64,000 bases of DNA, taken from Thalassia testudinum. Lineage: Eukaryota > Streptophyta > Magnoliopsida > Alismatales > Hydrocharitaceae. The translations under genes were made by a program, and so were the position numbers. The notes under the pieces were generated by a model that saw nothing but the letters and a program-made list of their open reading frames with translations, was not told the DNA's origin and did not search any database. Numbering within the stretch: position 1 is the first letter of the stretch; each line of letters starts with the position of its first letter. The stretch covers positions 158,026,501-158,090,500 of the forward strand of contig JAZHRO010000063.1 of assembly GCA_037157565.1 (NCBI GenBank). The letters run 5' to 3'. Below, in pieces: positions 22,419 to 33,804 of the stretch.

Positions 22419-22933
22419 CTATATACTTATATATATATACATATATATTTATTTATATGTATATATATATATTTACATACATATATATATATATACATAT
22501 ATCTATACATATATTATTACCTATACAACTTAGTATAAGTATATATACATATATATACATATATATACACATATATTTATACATATATATATATATATAC
22601 AAATATACATACATATACACATATATATCTATAGCTATAAATACATATATATATATATCTATCTACATATATCTATATACACAGATACTTATACTAATAT
22701 ATCTATATACATATGTACATATATATATATATATAACTATATACATATATTACTATATATATATTTATATATATATATCTATATATAGTTATATATACAT
22801 ACATCTATCTATATATATATTTACATATCTATATATATATACACATACATATATGTATATGTATACATATATAACAACATATACGCCTATATAATTATAA
22901 CCATATCTATATATATACACATAAATATATATT

Positions 22934-22966
<33 letters not shown>

Positions 22967-22968
22967 TC
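22419..22968. repeat. Long TA-rich (ATATAC/TATA) microsatellite
   Basis: About 550 bp almost wholly A and T with regular C or G interruptions (ATATACAT units). Confidence 0.95.
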
Positions 22969-23175
22969 ATATCACCTACCACACGTTGTATCGCGGGAAT
23001 ATTTGCACCAATTTCTGATATTCCCCGATACACGAGTACAGAAAGCGTCTCCGCACACACCTTCCACCCATCCATCCTACACTCCACGCGGCACTTCATC
23101 CTGTTGTTCGCGTCTTCCTAGACGACGATCAACTCGACACTGTGCTACATGCCATTTCCACCTCCACCCCCACCC

Positions 23176-23232
23176 CTATATATATATATATATTATGTAT
23201 ATATATATCTATATATACATATATACTATATT
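23176..23232. repeat. Second TA microsatellite
   Basis: TATATATA-type run about 200 bp after the first, still within the E1 LTR. Confidence 0.9.
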
Positions 23233-24155
23233 TATCTTATTTCTATTTCTCTTTCCTGATATTAAAAAGATAAAAAAATAGTAAAAGACAAAAGATAATC
23301 TTTGTCTTGCAGGTACTCAATCTTGCAGATAGCAAGACCAATTTTGGAACCCTAATTTGGCTCAAAGCCAAGAACAATTTGGCTCTAAGCCAAGGACCTG
23401 ATTTTGAGGTTGTACCTCAAGGACAAAAATTATCAGAAAAAAATCTTAAATAGAAAAACACCAAAAACATAATAAACGAACAGAAGAGATTCGTTGTAGG
23501 AAAGGCGTAGAAACGGATTCACCTCTAATCCCGCTTCCCTGAGTTCGACCCTGGGCCTAAAAGTGACCAAGATAAAATAAAGTAGGCCAGGTTAAAAATT
23601 TTGTAAAAAGATGGTTAGGCTCGATTTAGGCTAACCACTATACTCATTTCAACGATTAAATCACCATATTAACACAACCTATTAGAGCTACACCATATGG
23701 GAAGATGGACGAATATTTAGTGAGACAGAGGTTTGCTACACTAATAGGAGCCTTAGGAGCTTGAGAATAAGCTATAATGGAGCATTGGTAGGCTTGCTAG
23801 AGCTTAGGAGTAGGTGGGAGTAGAGTAGATAGAGATGGCTTGGAAGGGAGGGGGTGTAGTTCCTTTTGATAGTGGAGGAGAAGAGGCTAAAAATGGGTAA
23901 AGGACCTTTAGCGACTTCCAGACTATCGCTGGAAATGTTGCTGTAGACAGCTCACATCCTTTCACACCCTTAGCTAGCTCTGTTGGCTTGCAATGAAGTA
24001 GCAATGGCTATAAGAGTCACTGTAGGTCAGCCCAGCTATCACTGAAAGTTGGCACCAACCGCGCTTGCACCCGCGCTGATCACGCGGTGGCCTGCTAGCA
24101 TTGTGTGCACTACTGTTTGCATGTGCTGCTGATTTGAGGATTGGGGGGGCTGCAG

Positions 24156-24217
24156 GGATTCAAACCCGTGCCCCTCCCTTGAGAGTCGTTGCTCCCACCA
24201 TTGCACCAAGTCGGCCA
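24156..24217 (-). other. tRNA-like segment in L1
   Basis: On the minus strand there is an A-box-like GGCCGACTTGGTGCAATGG (24198-24217) and, 31 bp on, a B-box-like GGTTTGAATCC (24156-24166). It is not a functional tRNA: there is no acceptor stem. Confidence 0.45.
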
Positions 24218-24342
24218 TTGTGTCGCGAGGAGTTTGGTGCAAGCGCTTCCTTGCCGTTGGATCAAGATCCAATGGCTAGGATTCAAGGGTGCGGATGATG
24301 AAGGGAGTGGGAGGTGGCTGCTGGTCGGTGGTGGGTGGTCTA

Positions 24343-24364
24343 GATGGCGCCACGTGGTGCCATC
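24343..24364. promoter_or_regulatory. G-box palindrome in L1
   Basis: CACGTG core at 24351 with 8-bp arms GATGGCGC and GTGCCATC (7 of 8 pairs). The same 22-bp structure occurs in both E5 LTRs and, weaker, in L2. Confidence 0.7.
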
Positions 24365-25806
24365 TGGGCCATCCGACTTCTTCTTGTAGAGGGTGCCACG
24401 GTGCTCAGATTGAGATGATTCCCACGATGCCGAACTTCGATCATCGCTCCGGATCCATCCGTATGTTCGGATTTTCCATCCAAAATAGGTATGGATGTAG
24501 CATTGCCCCCTGGCCATATAAAATGAAGGAATTATTGTACAAAACATACAACTATCCTAAATGCCATGCAATGGATGTTATACAATATTTATAACATTAT
24601 ATGCAATGCTAAGCCTAAGAACTATCATAAATAAGCAATTTATCATGAATTTATGTGTGTTCATCACTAGTACTCGCTACAAGTACTTTGTTTTATAAGT
24701 TTAAACCAAGTTTTAAGGAAATCCTTTCTTAGCTATACGATAATATTTTCAAAGAATCGATCTTTAATTTTAAAACGAATGATTAAACGTGATTTTGATC
24801 CCTAATTATCTCTACTTTGATTTTAACTCCTAAGATATCTTTCTCTTGTTAGGAGGCATACAAAAGTTCTAAAATACAACAAACTAAACAAAACTAAAGT
24901 CTTCAATCTTCATGTCATCATAACTTCTTTCATCCATCCTTAGATCCTGTTATTTCCTGAAAATAATACTTCAACAACTCATTAGATTTAAAATGGTTTT
25001 GTTAACACCAAAACATAAAAGAGAAGTGGAACTAGGTTCCAACAATAGTCCCACATCATGGGTTTTCAGAGCAATTGCAACATATAAGATGCATTTGTGC
25101 CCTCAACCGATAGCCTCCGAGAGCAGTCGGGTGAGCTCCCACTCGCATGCTCTACGCACGTGCCCTCACCCACCATGCATGCTAGCGGGTTTGGGCTGGA
25201 TCCAATTCCCCAGTTACCTAGGTCTGACGTGGTTCTGAGGAAAGGAAATCTGAGAGGGAAAAGGGGGCTTTTGCATTACTGTTGCCTCAAGATTCATGCC
25301 CCTTTCCTGTATTTAACACTTCGCCTTCTATGGCTTTGCGAGGCCCTTGTGCCTTGTGCTTCTATTCTATTGGAGCTTTAGTTCCCTTGAGGTTAAGGCT
25401 TCTGAGCCTTTAACCAATCGTCTGAGGCCTTGTACTAATTCTACTAGTTACTATGGTTACGTTTGCACTGACATTTGATTACGGTTACTATTCATATAGT
25501 TGAGATTGAATTAAAGCATAACTTGTAGGGTTAATTTGGTGGTTCAAACTACCTTTTTAAGCCTATCTTTTTGCACTTTGACTCCTACTTTTATTGAGAT
25601 ATTATTCTAATATACATTGAACACCATTTTTCAATTGCATATTATTCTTGATATTATGATTAATGGATTGAATTATTCAAATTGCTTCCTACGAATGACC
25701 TTGGACTCACCTTTGTTTCCCGAGTTTATAAATTTTAAGTGTTTTATTACTTTTGTTCGCTATACTATGACGTGTTTCTTAAAACTCAACAAAAGTGACA
25801 ACATTT

Positions 25807-25824
25807 TCGCATTGCTGCCGGGGA
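25807..25824 (+). promoter_or_regulatory. E3 primer binding site, degenerate
   Basis: TCGCATTGCTGCCGGGGA matches the tRNA-Asp complement at 13 of 18 positions and is followed by GCAACG as in E2. It lies 4 bp after a CA that would end the LTR (25802). Confidence 0.7.
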
Positions 25825-26811
25825 GCAACGTGCATTTCATTCATGATTGCAAGTCTAATTTGATACTAACTTGGTTTCTCTAATTTGCTGTGATTTTGTG
25901 AGATAAACTAGAAAGATCAGTCACACAACAACCACTCCAGGGGTAGGTAATTCCATTCCCTTCTTTAAGCCCCTCATTTCTGGAAAGGATTAAAACAAGA
26001 ATCAATTAGGATCAACTCACATTATTTCATAGAATTAATCAACTGAGTTGCCCGATTTGGTTTGATTTGATTAGAAATCCTCATCTTGATACTTACGCCT
26101 ATTAGGGACTTAGGGTGCCTAAGGCTATTCACCTACTTGATTGAGCCCTAGATGCTAACTTTGGAAAGAATTGGACTTGGTAAATAGAGCCAAATTAGTG
26201 TTTCCATTTTAGTGTTTCAGGAAAACACACTTGCCTGATTTAAAGGGAATAGATTTCCTGCATCGTGTGTTACCTAACCCTGGTTGAATTGATTTAATCA
26301 AGTGATCCCTAAAAGTAGACTCTAACAATCACTTGAATCACTAAAATTTGGGATCTAATAACCTATTTGCAAACCACTCAAGGTGATTTTGGGTTCTTTA
26401 CCCAACTCATCCTAAACTTTAAGGCAGGTTAGGTGAAGTTGACCCACCTCGTGGGTTAACCAACCTCCAAATTAGGTCGAAAACCACCTATAACCCACGG
26501 AGATGCTCTACCAGATAGGGGTCTTTGCGGGACTCTCCCATCCTAGCTACCTAAGTAATTATTAGGTGAGCGACTTTCTAATCCAAAGATTTTAGGTGCC
26601 TCGATTGGGTCCAGCACACATTTTGTCCCTTATCTGGCTTTTTAGTACATGTTCGAAGGAGGTCCTTAAGACCACCCTTGAGGCCTGCATTAGCAGTTCA
26701 TTCTTGTCGAGGCCAAGCCTCGACCCATTTGTTTGTGTGCTACGCCCTGACCAGATTGACATCTCTTCCAAATCATCTACTTTTGAGCCCAGATCTCCAT
26801 CAGCCACATCG
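25825..26811 (+). other. E3 leader
   Basis: No gene. It is colinear with the E2 leader, including GGGGTCTTTGCGGGACTCTCC near 26518 and the ACATGTTCGAAGGAGGTCC box near 26647. Confidence 0.7.
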
Positions 26812-27136
26812 ATGGAGAATCAAGAAGAAGAGCCTAATCTACAAAATCAGCTATAGAACCTCAATGATCTATTCCAGGCATTCATGAATCCACCATAGCA
26901 TCCTCAGATGCGAGATCATTACAATCCCATTATGGTGGCGATTGAACCCAGGGTGCAAATCCCAGCTGGAGGGCCTGCTACCGAACTTAAGTTGAATCTG
27001 ATTAATACTATCCCTAAATTCCATGGCTTAAACTTTGAAGATCCCTTCCAGCACATCAAGCAGCCAAGACATCTGGACTAGACTTTCAGGCCTCCTATTC
27101 AGAATCGAGACATCCTGCTCATGAAGATGTTCTCCT
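26812..27136 (+). pseudogene. gag: E3 gag, 5' fragment
   Basis: Starts MENQEEE at 26812 and is colinear with the E2 gag: NLNDLFQAF, MVAIEPRVQIPAGGP, KFHGLNFEDPFQHIKQ, LLMKMFS. In-frame stops interrupt it near 26854, 26896 and 27079. The frame is cut by the E4 insertion right after MKMFS. The last 5 bp (CTCCT) are the E4 target duplication. Confidence 0.88.
27132..27136. repeat. Target-site duplication of E4, left copy (CTCCT)
   Basis: CTCCT directly before the E4 3' LTR, repeated exactly at 44607-44611 after its 5' LTR. It joins two halves of an E3 gag that are colinear with E2. Confidence 0.93.
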
Positions 27137-28975
27137 TGACGGAAAGCATTTTCGCACGTTTTGAAAGTCGTCGGAAATCGTAGTATAGTCGCACAAAAAA
27201 GTTCATCAAAAATTAAGTTTGTAAAGATTATAAGACATGAGTCCCGGTCGTTCGTCTCTAGGAAGCATCTCATTTGCTTTTCAAATCGATCTTTTTGCTG
27301 CCCTACTTCATTTATAATCACACGTCGGTTTATGATTATTACGTATTGAAGTACAACATGCTTAGTTGCAAGTATATCTGGAATTAAAAACAAGCAACAT
27401 TAATCACTCAAAAGATATTGCAATAAGCTCATGGTGATTCTCAACACATAGACATATATATAAAAATATATCTTCTATTCATTCAAGAGAGTGTTTGCAA
27501 CATAGAAGGTAGAAGAAAGCTTGTATATGAATGCTTAAAAATGTAAATCTAGCTACCAGAAAATGATCACATACAAGAATCTACGGGGGGATTTTTCATG
27601 CATCATTGGGGGAGAAGACTATGCTATTAAGCAGTAATAAAAGCAATAAAATTATGAAGAGCATGAATTAAATCTAGAAGAATAGAGGGCATTCAGGGGT
27701 GGACCCCGATGGCCTTGGAGTGGTCGGGAGGAGAATGAGGGGCGGCCAATGTAGCTTAGGCCGACCCTTGGAGAGAGGTAGGGTTGATCCAGCATCCCGA
27801 CACGATGTCCTCCATGGTGGTGGTAGTGAGCTCGTGGAGGTGGAGTGGCTATCTAAGTGGACGTGGCGTGAATGGCACCAATGGAGTGCAATTGCCAAGT
27901 GAATGGGTGCAAATGGCCACCCATGGGTTCTTTTTATAGACCCAATGGCTTCTCTCTAGAGAGGTGTGGAACTCTCTAGAGAGAGTCCAAGAGTGGCCGG
28001 CCACATGGGGTTGGAGGTGGATTTTGAGATCCAAAAATTGTGGATCTCAATTTGAATGCCTCTTGGTTGCTAAATTTGTCAACCAAGAGGTGGCGCCATC
28101 TCAAGAGATCTCTAGAGAATTCTAGAGAAGTGTGCGTGTCAATGGGTGTATATTGTGTGCGTATGTGGTCGTGCTCCACATGGCTAGGTGGCTTAGGGTA
28201 GGTCCTAAGGGGTTTGTGTAGGAGTAGTTCTTGATTTTTGGGTTGCAAACCCTAATTGCTAAGATGAAAATGCAATTAAACTTAACCTACATTTAATTGA
28301 ATGAGTGTGGACCTAATTGAGTGTTAAATAACTCAATTAGGTTAGGTTTAGGTCTATTGGACTCTCACTAAGTCCAATTGAACTTGTGTGGGTTGAGATC
28401 TAAGCTCAATTGGACTCAATGAGTCAAATTGACTTAGGTGAAGGTAATTGTCATTGATCTAAGTCAATTGGGTTTGGTGAGGACCTAATTAGGTCCTTGG
28501 GTAGGTCTAGAGGTGATGTACCAGGGTTAGGACACCTTAATTTAGGTTCCTATGGGGTTGGGATTAGGTCTAAGGAGCTAGAGATCCAAGATCAAGACTT
28601 GAATCTCAAAACAGGGACTGGACATCTGAAAAGACCAGCATCAGACATCCAATAAAAGAATCAGATGACTTATACTGAAAAATTAGAAGTCTAGACTTCA
28701 GTTCTGGACGTCCAATTTGAGATAGGGGGAAATCAGGGTTCTATTTTGGGTACTCTGTAGAAATTGGACATCTGACAAAGTGTCTGGATGTCCAATAACA
28801 CTACAGAAGTGGGTTTGAGGTGTGCAGGAGATGGCTAAGGGTCTTGGACGTCCTATAACTTATCTGGACATCTAGATAAGGGCTGGAACTATGGTTTTAA
28901 GGATTCCTAGGGTGTTGTGACCTAATATAAGGGTGGCTAAGGCTTAGGGAAGTCTCTTGGTTGTCTGTTGAACGT
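27137..28975 (-). repeat. E4 3' LTR, first part
   Basis: Begins TGACGGAAAGC and matches 42419 onward. It is interrupted at 28975 by E5 and resumes at 36775. TATA (minus strand) lies near 27930-27938; GGACGTCC-type motifs lie around 28620-28890. Confidence 0.93.
28971..28975. repeat. Target-site duplication of E5, left copy (TTGTC)
   Basis: TTGTC before the E5 LTR against CTGTC at 36770-36774. Four of five match, the difference being one C/T transition. Confidence 0.8.
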
Positions 28976-29308
28976 TCGAATTGCTACGCTAACGAGTTCG
29001 ATTTTGAAAAACCTGTCGTTGTTGTTTGAAATTGAAGAACTCGTGTTCAACAAATAAAATTTATACCGAAATGAAAATTCCAGGTCGAACACAGGGAGGC
29101 GGACGTTTGATTTAAAAACTACACATTTGTTTTTATTTGTCACGAAGTAATTCAATTTAAAACTATCTAAGTACCTACAATAAATAAAAGAGAGAGAGTA
29201 AGAGAGAGAGAGAATATTACAAACAGAAATCAAAATGAGATGTAGAATAAACATAGAATTTCATCATTAGAACGATTGTTCATTACACAAGAAAGTGGGA
29301 AAATGATT

Positions 29309-29491
29309 ACACTAGAAAGCAATAAATCTACTCTAGAAAGCATTAAAAGAATAGAGGGAGAAATATCCTCTCAACGGTGACTTGGAGGACGAGCAGTACT
29401 ACTCTAGAAAGCAGTAAATCTATACTAGAAAGCAGTAAAAAGAATAGGGAGAGAGATACCCTCCTCGACAGTCTCTTGGAGGACGAGCCAG
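29309..29491. repeat. Tandem repeat of about 90 bp in E5 LTR
   Basis: Two units, each with CTAGAAAGCA, AAGAATAG and CTTGGAGGACGAGC, at about 29309-29397 and 29398-29491. The same pair occurs at about 35290-35480 in the other LTR, so it predates insertion. Confidence 0.75.
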
Positions 29492-30073
29492 ACGGGACGA
29501 CACCTAGACGGAGGACAAAGCAGGATGGAGGACAAAATAGAAGAACAGGAATGGGGCAGCACATCATCGTCGTAGCAGGATCCACTTCCGAAGGGGGACG
29601 AAAATTTGGACTTTATCTCGCGTGAAGCATCCCGGGTGTGGGACAAGCTTCTCTTGAGCTTTGAAGAGGTAGAGAAGAGAAGGAAGGGATGAGAATTTCA
29701 TGTGGAGGGGGTCTCCCATTATAGTTGCAAGGAGTGGGGGCAAATTGGACATTACATCTTTAAAACATTAAATAAGGGTCTTTAGTGACGGATAAAACCG
29801 ACGCTAAAGAACCAACATGGGCATAGTGGGTGCTGCCCGCGTGCGCCAGCTCGTTTGCTCGCTCCTAACACTCGCCGCATGTCCAAATGACTTCAGCCGT
29901 TCGATCGCGAGATCGGACAGCTTAAATCGCACCTTCACCCGCCTTGCTGCGCGCCCACCTGCGTGCAATGCCGTGTGAAGCGCGAGCATGCGATTGCGTG
30001 TCGACGCTATTGAGCGTAGACGGCCGCTCGATCAAGATTCAACTCTCGCCTGTGCCCTTTGCCTGCTCGTTGC

Positions 30074-30126
30074 GGCTCGAACTCACGTTCGCGCCTCGCG
30101 TTAAGGCGCTGGACAACTACGCTGCC
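30074..30126 (-). other. tRNA-like segment in E5 3' LTR
   Basis: Minus strand: A-box-like GGCAGCGTAGTTGTCC (30111-30126) and B-box-like GAGTTCGAGCC (30074-30084), 26 bp apart. The copy in the 5' LTR is at 36116-36168. Confidence 0.5.
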
Positions 30127-30250
30127 TCGCCCAAATGGTTGTGCAGTCGATTTCAAGCCGCCGCATCCACAACCGTTGGACCTTGATCCAACGGCGGGGA
30201 GGGGCAGTGCGGGAGCTTCAGCGATTGTGTGCGGGCATTTAGGCAGCCGA

Positions 30251-30272
30251 GATGGCGCCACGTGGTGCCATC
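30251..30272. promoter_or_regulatory. G-box palindrome in E5 3' LTR
   Basis: CACGTG at 30259-30264 with arms GATGGCGC and GTGCCATC. Confidence 0.7.
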
Positions 30273-30726
30273 TTGGCCGTCCATCTTCTGGATGTTGTAG
30301 ATGGTGCCATGGGTGTCGGATTGACCCGATTTTTGCATCGTTAGGCTGGGATCGTCGATCTGAATCCATCCGTGCAGTCAGATTTGTCATTTGAAGTGTG
30401 GATTTACACCATCTTGGCCCTTGATCTTCTAGGGCTCCCCAGTCACTATCAGATGCTACAGATGCCTGATTAGGGCGATCTTGGAGTCGTAGAACTCCAA
30501 TCGTCGCCCTGATCACATCCGTATGGTTGGATCTTCATTCTGAGGCCCCGATAAAAAGTTTGCCCTGTCCAAGCACATAAAAGGAGACAATTAACCTCCA
30601 TTTTATTCATACTACTCTAAATGCAAGATGATGCATGTTATGCAATATTTATAGCATGCAATGCAATCCTATGCTTAAGAACATGCATAAATAGACATCT
30701 TAAGTAGTGTAAATGTGTTTACATCA

Positions 30727-30760
30727 TACCCCCATGCCTATCTTTTGCTAGTCCATAGCA
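30727..30760 (-). promoter_or_regulatory. E5 terminal polypurine tract
   Basis: On the minus strand: GGACTAGCAAAAG then ATAGGCATGGGGGTA directly before the 3' LTR. Confidence 0.85.
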
Positions 30761-31966
30761 AAAACTATATGCTATTTATAAAAGAATTAAGTTGGATTAT
30801 TTGGGCATGAGTTATTTTTCAATCATTAAGAAACTTTCTACTTAGGATCTGAACTTTCAAAGACACAACAATGCCCGAGTATCAGCCAAAATGCAGACCG
30901 CCTTAAGCCCTCGCCTTATTCAAAGAAAATTTTCTTTTTCACTTTTTCCTCTTTTCTAATTTCTTTTTGGATTTTCAAGTTTTAGGGTTAAAGAGTGGCT
31001 TTCTACTGTCATTCAACTCACCCAAGATTTGATGAGAACTCTAAGTTTTAAGCATCTTATTGTGAATGTGATAGACTATTTGACTGGCAATTAAAATGGA
31101 CTTCGGATTTCTATGCCTCTAGGTGACCTCAAGAAAGGAATTCTGCCTAAAGGTGTATCTTTACAACCGGTAGCTTTCTCCCTACTTTTATTTTTTTACG
31201 GGGTCAACACATGGGTGAATCCAGTGTATATCTCCTCGGTTTATTCTACTTCTCTGCTTCTTCGTAAGTGTTTTGGGAATTTTTAGTACATTTATTGAGC
31301 TGGGTTCTAGACAACCGGTCAATGAGCTATTACCACCGACAAGTTGCCAGCCATACTCATGCGGGAAGTGTGGTTTATTTCTTTTTTTCTTTTCTCCTTT
31401 TCTTTTTGATTTTTTTTTTTTAAGTAGGTGGCTTCCCTAGTCTAAAATTTACCTAAAGGCAGCAAAAAGAGAAAGGTCCAGTGACTGGGCTCTGGACAAC
31501 GTACCTATGGGCTGTTACCCACGATAACTTGCTAGCCATATCACCCTAGAAGGTTCATTAGCTACCCAATTTCCATTAAAATCGTCGAACAACGAGTCAG
31601 TGACAAGATAGTGTGCAGATGCTAGAAACTCAAAATTCCCTCAAATCAGAGGGCAGGTTGATAAGTTGTGTACTTATCACCCAAACTTATTTACTCCAAT
31701 TAAAATAAAATTCAGGTTGGTGAGAACTCGAAAAACAAATCCACATTTTAGTGGATACATGGGCTGATTAAGTCCAAAGAACTAAAAGGTCTTTATGTTC
31801 AAATCATAATGTAGTATTTCCTAAGATTGAAAATTTTCTTAAACCCAAGTTCTCTTTCCTAATTCAAAATTTTTTTTAATAAAAGAAAATAAAACAAATC
31901 TATGAAGCTGACGAATGAATTCAGAGATGAATATCCACCCCCCCATGCCTATCTAATGCAATGTCC
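30761..31966 (-). other. E5 3' noncoding region
   Basis: No gene seen. Holds a T-rich stretch (31380-31420) and a diverged direct repeat (about 31297-31360 and 31480-31540) sharing a GGACAAC, a TTACC(CA)C and a GCCAT block. The internal PPT-like box (31935-31970) closes it. Confidence 0.55.
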
Positions 31967-31970
31967 TCAT
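31935..31970 (-). promoter_or_regulatory. E5 internal PPT-like box
   Basis: Minus strand: GAGGACATTGCA then ATAGGCATGGGGGGGTGG. Same structure as in E2, E4 and E6. Confidence 0.6.
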
Positions 31971-33804
31971 TGTATTAAAAAGACATAAAACAGAGTGGAA
32001 AAGCGTAGAAAGCACCGGAATTGCGTGAATGTCAGGTCTGCTCCGAGATGAAAACTAAAAAGAACTGTATATGTGTTGAGTCTAGTGCCTTCAACTAGGC
32101 ACACTATACAAAGAAGAGAAATGAAGAATTCACAAATGCAGGTCAGAATTAAAATAAATATAAGAATCCTCTGACCTGTCAGTAGATGTCCACAGATGTG
32201 GACCAGATTGTGGTGTAGACCCATCCCCCATAATCGAGAATATCTTAGGTTCTGGATAAAAATTACCCAAAACCTAAAATCAGAATGCAAGTGGGGTCGG
32301 GCCTGCGATTTATGAGGATGCAACCCAAGACCAAAAAGTCAGGTTACAGAGAAATTAAGCTCAAAAGGATAATCGTTGAATGTGTGCTTGGGTTTGACAT
32401 CCTCAAAACAAATGTAGTAAGGGTCCTAGTTTGATGGTTTCAGCTTAATAGGCACCCTTCGACTCAATCTTCTATTTCCACCAAAGTTAACTTCCTAAAT
32501 CAGAACTTCCCAGCTCCTATCCTCCTCATTCAGCATGTCAAATTCCATGACCTCTTGTATATTAATCACCCCATCTGAAATCTCCAAGTCTAAATGATGT
32601 GGCAGAATCAAAATTGACTTGGGTCTAATTATCTCAAAAATAGAATCATCAATAAGCTCAACAGGGTGTAACTGACAATCAGGGCATTGAATTGAATCCT
32701 CCAGAAAATGCGATTCTGGATTCGTAATGTGTGCCCTAATAAGATCAGTTTCCTCAATTATTGGGCTATCAAATGATCTATCAGATTCCTCGGGCCCAAT
32801 CGTCTCACAAAAATTATGTTCTGAAAACTCGTGTGAGACTTTGCAACTTGAATCTTCACCATCGAAGAAATCAGGATCTGTATCAATGTATGTCGCAAAA
32901 TCATCTGTCACTTTCTGATCCATGGAGACATACGTTTCCTCATACCCCATCTCAGGGATCTTAGGTGAAGAAATCAAATCATTCTTAATTGGTTGCTTTA
33001 AATCAATCTAGTTAGCCTCGTAACACGTGTCCCCCCAACAGGTGCCTGAGCAGGTTCTGTCATTGGCTTTCCTGAAGAGGGTTCATACTGGGAATGATCC
33101 CATGATTGAATCAAAGCAACCACGAATCTCATCCTCAATTTCACTAATTTCCCAAGTAGAAACTCACTCGAGTTCTTATCCTTAACATCCTGGAGCCAAT
33201 CCAACAAAGACTTGTTCAAATCATCAATCATTTTAATCAGGGGCTCCAATCTCTCAATGCAAGGTATCGGCTAAACTTCTAAAGATTGAATGATATTCCT
33301 CAAGTTAGCCAAAACCTTATCTTGAACCTGATTACCCTTAACCAAATGAGTTGGTTCAGGGTTGGGTGGGTTTGGGGTCAATGTAGGGGAATTAACGAAT
33401 TGAGGTTCGTTGTACCCTTCCTGATAATAGGTCATTTCAGATTGTTCAAAAGGTGGTGATGACCTAAAGGTAGTGTAATCAGAGGATGGGTAAGAATCAG
33501 TGTATCCTTCTTGATTGTAGATCGTATTAGGTTGTGCATAATAGGGTGACAATCTATAATCGATGTGGCTCTGAGAAGGATAAAAATCACAATCAAAGTG
33601 TTCATGGTTAGACCTTAAACACGGAGGTCCGGAACTGTATCCCCAATCCGAGTTATCCCAACTAACTGATGGTTGATTACAGTACAAGTCGGGATAATCG
33701 TCATGTTGAGGATAATTCACAACAGGAGGGAAAGAGCAGGAATGCACGTAATATGTGGAAGGATTCATGAGACACGGGAGGAAGAAAGGCGCCCTACAAT
33801 ACAA
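31967..33804 (-). pseudogene. E5 unknown ORF, broken
   Basis: I do not recognise the protein. On the minus strand three segments follow each other: 33804-33271 (Tyr/Pro/Ser-rich, repeated YYQEGYNEP and YNQEGYTDSY motifs), 33249-32998 (Leu/Lys-rich, probably helical), and, after a frame change, 32977-32495 (strongly acidic, many Asp/Glu) to 32323-31967 (hydrophobic). The last part, around GMGLHHNLVHICGHLL, lines up with GVGVHNQLVRISGPLI at the end of the E4/E6 ORF. It occupies the place of gag-pol between leader and post-stop motif (32076-32100). A stop at 33271 and the frame change show it is no longer coding. It could be a captured host gene fragment or a strongly diverged gag; I cannot choose between these. 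Confidence 0.55.

Larger units (their letters stand above)
21073..23676 (+). mobile_element. E1, right part: PPT and 3' LTR
   Basis: After the E2 insertion, E1 continues for 95 bp to its terminal PPT (21136-21167: AAGGACTAGCAAAAG, ATAGGAATGGGGGTA), followed by a 3' LTR starting TGACTGCACAGC at 21168. The right boundary is approximate: CA ends near 23662 or 23676 are both possible, and no duplication can be tested because the left end is off-window. Confidence 0.8.
21168..23676 (+). repeat. E1 3' LTR (about 2.5 kb), with large microsatellites
   Basis: Begins at the PPT. Contains a 16-bp palindrome (21982-21997), a CT run (22311-22340), a CA-rich stretch, a 550-bp TA-rich microsatellite (22419-22968) and a second TA run (23176-23232). 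The CCTGAGTTCGACCCTGGG motif near 23540 matches the end region of the E2 LTR. Predicted peptides over the microsatellite are artefacts. Confidence 0.75.
23677..24666 (-). repeat. L1, reverse-oriented LTR remnant
   Basis: On the minus strand this begins TGATGAACAC at 24666 and is clearly homologous to L2 (46047 onward) and more distantly to the E5 LTR, including the shared start region, the CACGTG palindrome (24343-24364) and the tRNA-like segment (24156-24217). The left end is uncertain. There is no PBS or PPT beside it, so it is probably a solo or truncated LTR. Confidence 0.65.
24667..27136 (+). mobile_element. E3, left part: partial LTR, PBS, leader, start of gag
   Basis: Forward Athila/Tat-like element. 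Positions 25045-25802 are similar to the last 0.9 kb of the E2 LTR (AGTCCCACATCATGG near 25051). A degenerate tRNA-Asp PBS follows at 25807-25824 and gag starts at 26812. E4 is inserted in gag after 27136, and E3 continues at 44607. The left end of the LTR is unclear. Confidence 0.8.
28976..30726 (-). repeat. E5 3' LTR (1751 bp)
   Basis: Partner of 34944-36769. Contains a tandem repeat of about 90 bp (29309-29491), the CACGTG palindrome (30251-30272) and a tRNA-like segment (30074-30126). It lacks the 73-bp duplication seen in the 5' LTR. Confidence 0.94.

Noticed and set aside
22307..22894. Long open frames (195 and 107 codons) on the plus strand
   Set aside because: They read through CT and TA microsatellites and give only Ile/Tyr/Ser repeats; no coding signal.
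24101..24298. Short ORFs over the tRNA-like segment of L1 and similar ones in L2 and E5 LTRs
   Set aside because: Different frames and no conservation at the protein level between copies.
24993..25381. Two overlapping frames upstream of E3
   Set aside because: They lie in the partial E3 LTR and show no domain or conservation with E2.
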